IMG/VR virus record: IMGVR_UViG_3300042557_000455 | Coordinates: 1 to 31,465 of that record | Source of the DNA: a virus | Length of the DNA: 31,465 bases | Reading direction: 5' to 3' (one strand) | Shown: piece after piece, positions 14,662 to 21,235 of the stretch | How positions within the stretch are numbered: the stretch's first letter is position 1 | Layout of the letters: every line of letters starts with the position of its first letter | The notes under the pieces: generated by a model | Seen by the model: only the letters and a program-made list of their open reading frames with translations | Told to the model about the DNA's origin: nothing | Database searches by the model: none | Translations under genes and position numbers: made by a program

Positions 14662-15390
14662 ATGATCATACACGGAGATTGTATAGAAGAATTATCAAAA
14701 ATGGATAATGAAAGTGTGGATTGTATTATTACATCACCACCATATTGGAAAGGGTTTGCTTATGAGGCATACTTCAATTCATATGCCCAATATATAAGAT
14801 GGACTAAAAAATGGTTAACAGAATGTAAAAGGGTGTTAAAACCAAATGGAACAATGTGGTTAAATGTGATAAACGATAGTGAGGTAACGACAAGAGCATT
14901 TGAAATATTAAATATTGCCACAGAAGAATTGATGTATAAACTACACGATACGGTAATATGGTATAGATTCAACCAACAACCTTGTAATTCTAATAGACAA
15001 CTAACCAATCAGGTTGAATATGTTTTTATGTTGAGGCATACATCGGCAGGTGTTGAATTAAATAAGGAAGACGCATACAATCAAAATCCAACCATCTTCA
15101 AGACAAAAAATGTAGGTAATGTTTGGGAAATTCCTTTTAATCAGGGAGATAAAGTATCCAAGAATGATTTCGGTAGAAAAGAAACTAAATCATCATATGG
15201 ACATTCAGGATTCCCAACTGCGTTAGTAGAAACTTGTATGTTATTATCAACAAAAGAAAATGATGTTGTATTAGATTGTTTTGCGGGAACTGGAACGGTA
15301 GGATTAGTTTCACAAAGACATAAAAGAAATTATATTATGATTGAAAAAGATCAATCATATTATGACTTAATAAATGAAAGATTGCTATGA
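14662..15390 (+). CDS. DNA methyltransferase, beta-class (N4-cytosine or N6-adenine)
   Basis: 242 aa. The catalytic motif IV TSPPY is at residues 24-28 and the AdoMet-binding motif I (LDCFAGTGTVG) near 204-214. With the catalytic motif first and the AdoMet site last, this is the beta-class order. TSPPY (rather than DPPY/NPPY) favours N4-cytosine modification. RVLKPNGTMWLNV near 58-69 is the conserved segment after the catalytic motif. A target-recognition segment of roughly 100 residues lies between. No restriction enzyme gene is near, so it is an orphan methylase, most likely for evading host restriction. It is the first gene of an operon; the next gene overlaps its stop (ATGA at 15387). Confidence 0.88.
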   Translation: MIIHGDCIEELSKMDNESVDCIITSPPYWKGFAYEAYFNSYAQYIRWTKKWLTECKRVLKPNGTMWLNVINDSEVTTRAFEILNIATEELMYKLHDTVIWYRFNQQPCNSNRQLTNQVEYVFMLRHTSAGVELNKEDAYNQNPTIFKTKNVGNVWEIPFNQGDKVSKNDFGRKETKSSYGHSGFPTALVETCMLLSTKENDVVLDCFAGTGTVGLVSQRHKRNYIMIEKDQSYYDLINERLL

Positions 15391-15668
15391 ATGATCAAAA
15401 CAAACAGATTGAGTATCTAATAGGACTCAATAGAATAAAATCCACAGAGGTAAGACAAATGCAAGAAATGATCAGAGAATTTATTGATCCTAAATGTGTT
15501 ATTTGTACCACCTGTCCTGGTCAGATTAGATTCGCTCAGAAGAGATTAGCCACGTGGTATTATGAAAATGTGAATACAGAGGCTGAACAACAGATTGTAG
15601 TCCCTGATCCACCTGTAAAGAAGACCTGTCAGGCTTGTAAAAAGAAAACAAACACATCAAAGAAATGA
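15387..15668 (+). CDS. Small Cys-rich hypothetical protein
   Basis: 93 aa, not recognised. The Cys spacing is CVICTTC (residues ~37-43) plus CQACKK near 82-87, together compatible with a zinc-binding ribbon. The middle is basic and helical (GQIRFAQKRLATWYYENV). It overlaps both methyltransferase genes by 4 nt (ATGA at each junction), so it is likely co-translated with them. A DNA-binding or methylase-partner role is a possibility from position only. Confidence 0.6.
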   Translation: MNDQNKQIEYLIGLNRIKSTEVRQMQEMIREFIDPKCVICTTCPGQIRFAQKRLATWYYENVNTEAEQQIVVPDPPVKKTCQACKKKTNTSKK

Positions 15669-16720
15669 TAGATTTAAGATTAGGGGATTGTTTTGAGTTA
15701 ATAAAAACTCTACCAGATAATAGTGTAGATCTTGTGATCACATCACCACCATATGCGGATATCGTAAACTATGGTAAGAATATATCTATCAAGAAACCAC
15801 AAGATTATTGTGATTGGTTATTACCCATCTTCAACGAAATCCACAGAGTGTTAAAACCAAGTGGTAGTTTCATATTAAACATCAACGATAATTGTTCTAA
15901 TGGATTGAGAAACCCATTCATATATGAATTGGTATATAGAAGCCAGAAGGAAACAAAGATGAAGTTTTACGACACTTATATCTGGCATAAGTTAAATGGT
16001 ATTCCAAATGGATCTAAAAAGAGATTTAGAAATAATACGGAGTTCATATTCCATTTTGTAAAAGATCAAAAAGAATTAAAGTTCTATATGGATAGGGTAT
16101 TACAAGAACCGGCTGAAAGTTTTAAGGAAAGAAAAAAATATCCCTGGACTATTAAAACACACGGAGAAGTGATAAATGGTGAAAGGATTAAAAATAAATC
16201 CATAAACTATATTACAGGTTCAACCAATAAAACAAAAGAAGGATATGAAATTCCACAAACAAAAAGAACCTTACCAGATTTAGTTAGACCTGATAATGTA
16301 TTTAGATTTAAAACAGCGGGAACAGAAAGGGATAATCACATTAAACATCCTGCACCATTTAACCCACAATTACCTAAATACTTTATAAATCTACTTACAG
16401 ATGAGGGGGATGTGGTATTAGATGTATTTGCCGGTATTGGAACTACAGGATTACCTTGTAATGAATTAAATAGAACATTCATAGGATTTGAACTTAATGA
16501 AAAATATTGTGAGTTTGGAAACAAAAGAATAAATGGTGAAGAGCTAGAAGAATTATTGGTATGTGCCTATGATTTAGAAGACAACCTTGTAGGATGTTGG
16601 AAGAATAGAGATCAAGCATCAAAAGCCACCGGTGTAGAATCAGGTGATATAATGAGGACATATAATAGAACCAAATTTGAAACAAGAGGTGGTTATAAAT
16701 GGAAATTAGAAAAGATATGA
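15665..16720 (+). CDS. Second beta-class DNA methyltransferase with a NUMOD1-like C-terminal module
   Basis: 351 aa. TSPPY at residues 26-30 and motif I LDVFAGIGTTG near 252-262 give the same beta order as the first methylase, but the target-recognition part (about 80-240) is longer and unrelated to the other's. After the catalytic fold ends near residue 290, about 52 extra residues follow: VCAYDLEDNLVGCWKNRDQA, then SKATGVESGDIMRTYNRTKFETRGGYKWKL in part. This matches the NUMOD1 pattern (strand with Y-D-L, a helix with x-A-x-x-x-G-V, then a G-G-Y-x-W strand), a DNA-binding module normally found in homing endonucleases. It could improve target binding of the methylase. The operon continues into the membrane protein gene (ATGA at 16717). 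Confidence 0.82.
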   Translation: MIDLRLGDCFELIKTLPDNSVDLVITSPPYADIVNYGKNISIKKPQDYCDWLLPIFNEIHRVLKPSGSFILNINDNCSNGLRNPFIYELVYRSQKETKMKFYDTYIWHKLNGIPNGSKKRFRNNTEFIFHFVKDQKELKFYMDRVLQEPAESFKERKKYPWTIKTHGEVINGERIKNKSINYITGSTNKTKEGYEIPQTKRTLPDLVRPDNVFRFKTAGTERDNHIKHPAPFNPQLPKYFINLLTDEGDVVLDVFAGIGTTGLPCNELNRTFIGFELNEKYCEFGNKRINGEELEELLVCAYDLEDNLVGCWKNRDQASKATGVESGDIMRTYNRTKFETRGGYKWKLEKI

Positions 16721-16965
16721 AATACTTCATTATAGGATTATCAGCATTACTGATAGAAATCTGTTCAACATTCTACATTAGATCAGTAGCGGAATCAGAT
16801 ACACCTATGATGTTATTCTTTGCATCTATCAGTCCATTTTTAGGTTTACCGTTCATAGGTTATATGGTTGATTCAAAGAATTGGGGTGAAAGAATAAAAC
16901 AAGCACTGGCGTTGAGTATCGGTTATGGTATTGGAGCGTTAGTTGTAATAAATTTAATAAGATGA
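16717..16965 (+). CDS. Small integral membrane protein
   Basis: 82 aa with three predicted membrane segments (about residues 4-22, 30-50 and 61-80) separated by a short charged loop with the YMVDSKNWGERIKQ turn. The start at 16717 overlaps the methylase stop (ATGA), which fits the operon's other junctions; an earlier in-frame ATG at 16699 would lie deeper in the methylase and add six residues. Its stop overlaps the terminase small subunit start by 4 nt (ATGA at 16962). Similar 3-helix small proteins are found near terminase genes in environmental phages; function unknown. A third lysis or host-membrane role is possible. Confidence 0.6.
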   Translation: MKYFIIGLSALLIEICSTFYIRSVAESDTPMMLFFASISPFLGLPFIGYMVDSKNWGERIKQALALSIGYGIGALVVINLIR

Positions 16966-17348
16966 GTTTATCAGCAAAACACAAAGCATTCTGTGACGAG
17001 TATTTAAGTAATGGTCTTAACGCTACTCAAGCCTACAAATCTGTCTATAAAACAAATGATAAAGTATCTGAAGCATCGGCTTCTAGGTTGTTATTAAATG
17101 TTAAGGTGAAGGAATATATCCAAAAGGAACAAAATAAGACCTCACAGAAGTTAGAAATAACCCGTGAGTTCTTAATTAAAGAGTACCTTGAGTTGATTCA
17201 ATCAGCAAAGACAGACGAGAACTTTATTGACAGAGGGAATTGGAATAAGTCATTAGCCCAACTAGCAAAACTATTGGGATTGGACGCAGCAATCAAACAA
17301 GATATAACCATAACAGAACAACCATTATTCTTGGATGACGAAGAGTAA
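16962..17348 (+). CDS. terS: Terminase small subunit
   Basis: 128 aa. The N-terminal pattern LSAKHKAFCDEYLSNGLNATQAYKSVYKTN followed by EASASRLLLNVKVKEYIQ (quoted in parts) is the Terminase_2 signature: a helix-turn-helix that binds the packaging start site, with the N-A-T-Q-A-Y segment strongly conserved. The C-terminal half is helical and ends in acidic residues (PLFLDDEE). It overlaps the large subunit by 14 nt, giving tight coupling. Together the two start and drive headful or site-specific packaging of DNA into the capsid. Confidence 0.88.
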   Translation: MSLSAKHKAFCDEYLSNGLNATQAYKSVYKTNDKVSEASASRLLLNVKVKEYIQKEQNKTSQKLEITREFLIKEYLELIQSAKTDENFIDRGNWNKSLAQLAKLLGLDAAIKQDITITEQPLFLDDEE

Positions 17349-18525
17349 ATTTATATATACTTCAGCGTTAAGGAAGATTAGGAATATGAAATCCCGAATT
17401 AAAGTAATTCAGGGTGGGACATCTGCTTCCAAGACATTTTCCATATTGGCTATTCTAATTGATCGGGCAATCAAAACCCCCAACCTTGAAATATCTGTAG
17501 TATCAGAGAGTATCCCACACCTGCGCCGTGGAGCCAACAAGGATATGATTAAAATTATGAAGGAGACGGGTAGGTATATTCCAACTCACTATAATAAAAC
17601 CCTTCTACGATACGAATTTAGTAATGGGTCTTATATTGAGTTCTTTAGTGCTGATGACGAAAGTAGATTAAGGGGCGCAAGACGCAATATATTGTATTTG
17701 AATGAATCTAACAATATAAATTACGATGCATACCTTCAGTTGTCCATTAGAACGGATGGTGATATCTATTTGGATTACAACCCTACCAGTAAGTTTTGGG
17801 TTCATACAGAAGTAATAGGACAACCTGATACGGAATTATTGGTATTAACATATAAAGATAATGAAGCGTTATCAGAAGAAATAGTAAAACAACTTGAGGT
17901 AAATAGGGAAAAGGCAAAGACCTCAACATATTGGGAGAATTGGTGTAGAGTATATTTGGATGGGGAGATTGGACAGGTGGAAGGAACGATCTTTACTGAT
18001 TTCAATATCATTGATAAGATCCCTGAAGACGCAAGATTACTTGGATATGGGTTGGACTTTGGTTTTAGTCAGGATCCTGCAGCACTTATAGCGATATACA
18101 AATACAATGATGAACTTGTTGTTGATGAGGTGGTATATCAAACAGGACTATTGAATTCAGAACTATCCAACATAATGAAACAGAGTGGTGTAAAAGGTGA
18201 AATATTTGCTGACTCAGCTGAACCTAAATCAATACAGGAATTGAAGAGGTATGGTCATCAGGTTAAACCAGTGGAGAAAGGAAAAGATAGTGTTAACTAT
18301 GGTATTCAAATTCTTCAACAAAAACGTATGTTAGTAACAAGAAGATCAACTAATATATTAGATGAGTTTTCAAAGTATATGTGGAAGAAGAATAGAGATG
18401 GTGGATACGAGAAGACCCCAGTAGATTATGCGAATCACGCCTGTGATGCGTTAAGATATGTGGCAATGATGAAGTTGGGTGTAAGAAAAGAAAGTAATGG
18501 TACAAGACCATTTAGATTTGCATAA
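17335..18525 (+). CDS. terL: Terminase large subunit (PBSX-type ATPase-nuclease)
   Basis: 396 aa. ATPase motifs: Walker A-like GGTSASKT at residues 27-34 and Walker B ILYLNE at 119-124, with the catalytic Glu124. Nuclease motifs: LDFGFSQDP (Asp241), FADSAEP (Asp293) and HACDALRY (Asp371), the three acidic sites of the RNase H-like nuclease. The short length and GGTSASKT motif fit PBSX-type (Terminase_3) proteins. It is the packaging motor that cuts the DNA concatemer and pumps it into the prohead. The start lies within terS. Confidence 0.93.
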   Translation: MTKSKFIYTSALRKIRNMKSRIKVIQGGTSASKTFSILAILIDRAIKTPNLEISVVSESIPHLRRGANKDMIKIMKETGRYIPTHYNKTLLRYEFSNGSYIEFFSADDESRLRGARRNILYLNESNNINYDAYLQLSIRTDGDIYLDYNPTSKFWVHTEVIGQPDTELLVLTYKDNEALSEEIVKQLEVNREKAKTSTYWENWCRVYLDGEIGQVEGTIFTDFNIIDKIPEDARLLGYGLDFGFSQDPAALIAIYKYNDELVVDEVVYQTGLLNSELSNIMKQSGVKGEIFADSAEPKSIQELKRYGHQVKPVEKGKDSVNYGIQILQQKRMLVTRRSTNILDEFSKYMWKKNRDGGYEKTPVDYANHACDALRYVAMMKLGVRKESNGTRPFRFA

Positions 18526-18543
18526 ATTAAAATAATAAAAAAT

Positions 18544-19092
18544 ATGGTAAAGTTAGAGTTAGAAATTGATGACGAAATGACCGAGTATATGATCCCTGAA
18601 AGTTGGGATGAGGTTAACGTAAAACAATTCTGTGATTTGTTTTCTACAACAGGTGAGGGATTGAATGAAATACAAAACATCGTAAGGATTGTTAGTATAT
18701 TCACAAACATAAAAGTAGATGATTTATTGATGATGTCCCCCGATGACTTTCAAACGATTTCAAAGGTGATTACATTTATCACAAAAGATATTGAAGGAGA
18801 GATTGTAGATTCAATTGAGGTTGATGGTGAGGAGTATTTCTTAAAGAATGATTTTACTAAACTTACAATGGGGGAAATTCTATCTATTGATACATTACTT
18901 CAACAGAATGAGAACAACCTATTAAAAACATTTGATAAGTTGTTGTGTATCTTCTTAAGAAAAAAGAATAGTAAGGGTAATCTTGAAGCATTTAAGAATG
19001 AATTTATGTTGAGAGCTGATAAGTTTTCAACAATATCAATAACAAAGGTTCATAACTTAATATCACATTTTTCAAATGGCGGGAGTTTATAA
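18544..19092 (+). CDS. Tail assembly chaperone, short form (gpG-like)
   Basis: 182 aa, acidic and helical, with a beta-strand first segment (KLELEIDDEMTEYMIPESW) and helices thereafter (KQFCDLFSTT, LTMGEILSIDTLLQQNENN). This shape, size and position match chaperones that precede tail genes in Bacteroidota siphophages, which coat the tape measure during tail assembly. The reading frame ends with FSNGGSL-stop, but an open frame at -1 begins at 19056 and continues for 97 codons to 19349, overlapping it in the last 12 codons. That arrangement is the lambda G/GT layout. The tape measure gene, its expected partner, is not adjacent but lies across the window edge at 1212. Confidence 0.65.
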   Translation: MVKLELEIDDEMTEYMIPESWDEVNVKQFCDLFSTTGEGLNEIQNIVRIVSIFTNIKVDDLLMMSPDDFQTISKVITFITKDIEGEIVDSIEVDGEEYFLKNDFTKLTMGEILSIDTLLQQNENNLLKTFDKLLCIFLRKKNSKGNLEAFKNEFMLRADKFSTISITKVHNLISHFSNGGSL

Positions 19093-19349
19093 CCGACCAA
19101 TACCAGGGTATCTTTGGAAAACGAAAAGTTAAAGATGAAAAACCTAAAAGTAGGTATGAGAATATAAATGGGGCAACCAAGATTGATGAAAAATACTCAT
19201 CGTATCAAATGATCTTTAAGTTTATAACAGAACTCAATACGACAGAAGATAAAGTGTATGAAATGAACTATATCCATTGTTTGAATTGGTTATCATTCTT
19301 CTATCAACGGGACAAAGTTATAGAACAACAAATGAACAATCAGAAATAA
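19056..19349 (+). CDS. -1 frame extension of the tail assembly chaperone (gpT-like)
   Basis: This frame has no start codon in its first ~50 codons, but it encodes a coherent protein segment: FKWREFITDQYQGIFGK, a basic linker, KYSSYQMIFKFITELNTT and YEMNYIHCLNWLSFFYQRD near the end. Such a C-terminal segment is typical of the long form of tail chaperones. It should be made by a -1 frameshift near the T-run at 19068-19072, giving a fusion of about 268 aa. The zero-frame codons there are CAT TTT TCA; a slip of the TTT codon onto the previous T gives TTC AAA TGG. No canonical X-XXY-YYZ heptamer is present, so the exact site is uncertain. A hairpin terminator follows. The alternative is a one-base sequencing or assembly error. 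Confidence 0.7.
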   Translation, partial: LNITFFKWREFITDQYQGIFGKRKVKDEKPKSRYENINGATKIDEKYSSYQMIFKFITELNTTEDKVYEMNYIHCLNWLSFFYQRDKVIEQQMNNQK

Positions 19350-19355
19350 CTAAAG

Positions 19356-19381
19356 TCAGGTGGTTGATCCCCCTGATTTTT
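19356..19381 (+). terminator. Terminator-like hairpin after the chaperone genes
   Basis: TCAGG/CCTGA (19356-19360 with 19372-19376) continues with GG/CC across one mismatch, followed by TTTTT. Partial termination here would lower expression of downstream tail genes. Confidence 0.65.
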
Positions 19382-19434
19382 AGTTTATGGGAAAAAACAA
19401 ATACACATAAAAAATATTTATTAAAAAAATTGAT

Positions 19435-20715
19435 ATGAATATAATTTCACTAAACCAACTAATACAGATTTTCAAGGACTTTGCTGAAGCACATCTTCAG
19501 TTGAATGATTTTGGATATGGTGATACATCAATGATTGGAACATCAAGAAAGATGGATCCGGCATATATGTGGATTACACATAGAACCTCATCAACGATTG
19601 GGGTTACAAACAAGACACAGATTCCTGAAATGGTTTTGACATTCATTATTGTTGATAAAATCAATCAACAAAAGAACTATGAGGAAACTAATGGATATGA
19701 ATCAAATAACGAACAAGAAATACTATCAGATACATTCCAAATAATGCAGGATTTAATTAACTTCATATCCGTTTATTTGGGTAAGTTTGGGGTTATGTTG
19801 ACTGATGAACCAATCAACCCTGAGATCGTTCAGGATGAGACCACAGATAAGGTTACTGGTTGGATGTGTGATATCAGATTAAAGTTGATTCATTCAAATT
19901 GTATTAGTCCTGTTGGTAATATAACAATTAATGTCCCAACTCAACATCAGGTTCAACAAGAGTGGATAACTTGTAATAATTTGGGTGATTGTAATACATT
20001 TCAAACATATGCTTATACAGGTGGGACATTTACAGGATCAACCCTAACTCTTAATTCATTAAATGGTAATAGTTTTTCAGTATCAGGATTTACTGGTGGA
20101 GGTGGTACAGGTTTCACTTGGGTTGGAACTTGGACTTTATTTGGAACTTATGTTGTTGGCGATGTTGTAGAATATAATGGATCATCTTACATATGTATTC
20201 AAAATACAAATGGTCAAGCACCTACTGATACTGCTTATTGGTCTTTAATGGTTCAAGGGGCAACATATTTTTATGGTAGTTTTTATGATACAACAACACA
20301 AACAAATAGTGGTGCAACAATTGCGAATGTTATGAGATTCAATACTTTTGATTTTGCTAATGGAGTATCTATTGTTGATGGTTCTAAGATTACTATAGCT
20401 AATGCCGGTAAATATAACATTCAATTTTCCGCACAATTTGATAAAACAGATAGTGGAAAAGATGATGTTGAAGTATGGTTATCCGTTAACAATAGTGATT
20501 TAAGTGATAGTTCTACGATTTTATCTTTAGATGGAAATAATGCTAAAGTAGTTGCATCTTGGAATTTCTTTGTTAATGCATCCGCTAATGATTATTTTGA
20601 ATTGAAGTGGCATTCAAACGATACAGATTTAAGAATACTTTCAAGACCAAGTGGAAGTAATCCTACAAGACCTGCAATCCCATCAATTATATTAACGGTT
20701 AATAAAATAGGTTAA
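19435..20715 (+). CDS. Tail terminator-like protein fused to carbohydrate-binding and jelly-roll domains
   Basis: 426 aa with three parts. Residues 1-~155 (NIISLNQLIQIFKDFAEAHL, then an ITFIIVDK-like strand and ...WMCDIRLKLIHSN) resemble the small mixed alpha/beta tail-terminator/neck proteins. Residues ~226-272 (WVGTWTLFGTYVVGDVVEYN, then GSSYICIQNTNGQAPTDTAYWSLM) match the three-strand CBM5/12-type fold with conserved W, Y and the AYWSLM end. Residues ~325-426 (GKYNIQFSAQFDK, VEVWLSVNNSDL, WNFFVNASANDYFELKW, ILTVNKIG) look like a C1q/TNF-like jelly roll. A low-complexity Gly/Thr/Ser region lies between. So a neck-like core seems to carry outward-facing binding domains. The adjacent gp10-like gene starts at the stop (20715). 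Domain calls are from pattern only. Confidence 0.6.
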   Translation: MNIISLNQLIQIFKDFAEAHLQLNDFGYGDTSMIGTSRKMDPAYMWITHRTSSTIGVTNKTQIPEMVLTFIIVDKINQQKNYEETNGYESNNEQEILSDTFQIMQDLINFISVYLGKFGVMLTDEPINPEIVQDETTDKVTGWMCDIRLKLIHSNCISPVGNITINVPTQHQVQQEWITCNNLGDCNTFQTYAYTGGTFTGSTLTLNSLNGNSFSVSGFTGGGGTGFTWVGTWTLFGTYVVGDVVEYNGSSYICIQNTNGQAPTDTAYWSLMVQGATYFYGSFYDTTTQTNSGATIANVMRFNTFDFANGVSIVDGSKITIANAGKYNIQFSAQFDKTDSGKDDVEVWLSVNNSDLSDSSTILSLDGNNAKVVASWNFFVNASANDYFELKWHSNDTDLRILSRPSGSNPTRPAIPSIILTVNKIG

Positions 20716-21224
20716 TGGACAATAAAGATTTAATATATAATAGTCAGTTAGATCAATTTGGTAAGACATACATTAAAACTCTTATCCAACAATTGATCAA
20801 ACATAGAAAGAAGGCATCAGGAAAACTAATTAACTCATTGAAATATGAAGTTAGAAGGGACGCTGAAAAGATCTTATTTATTATTAAGTCAGAAGAATAT
20901 CTTAACTATGTGGATAAAGGGGTTAATGGAACTGAAAGATCAAGGGGATCACAATTTTCATATAAGACCAAGAAACCCCCAATTAGTGAAATATCCAAAT
21001 GGGCTAGATTAAAAGGTTTACCTAAAGGTGCTGAGTTCGGTATTAGGGAAAACATATTTAGATTTGGTATTAAACCAACCAATGTGATCAAAGAAACAAA
21101 CGATATAATGTATAGAGATTTTGATAAGACGATCGGTAGAATAATTGCCAACAATGCAGAGACCTACATTAGAAATGAATTTATAAAAAAGGGTGATATT
21201 AACACCACAATAACAACAATTTAA
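20715..21224 (+). CDS. HK97 gp10-like neck/tail completion protein
   Basis: 169 aa. An N-terminal helix pair (YIKTLIQQLIKHRKKASGKLINSLKYEV in part), a strand (EKILFIIKSEEYLNYVDKGVNG) with the signature VDKGVNG, and a C-terminal helix match the gp10/neck type-1 family, in which E-Y-x-x-Y-V-D-x-G is conserved. These form the ring between connector and tail. The start shares its first base with the previous stop, so translation is coupled. It lies 10 kb from the connector gene, showing that head-tail joining genes are split across the map. Confidence 0.65.
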   Translation: MDNKDLIYNSQLDQFGKTYIKTLIQQLIKHRKKASGKLINSLKYEVRRDAEKILFIIKSEEYLNYVDKGVNGTERSRGSQFSYKTKKPPISEISKWARLKGLPKGAEFGIRENIFRFGIKPTNVIKETNDIMYRDFDKTIGRIIANNAETYIRNEFIKKGDINTTITTI

Positions 21225-21235
21225 TAAAAATAACT

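Noticed and set aside
16699-16716. Membrane protein start at 16699
   Set aside because: ATG at 16717 gives the ATGA stop-start overlap used at the operon's other junctions.
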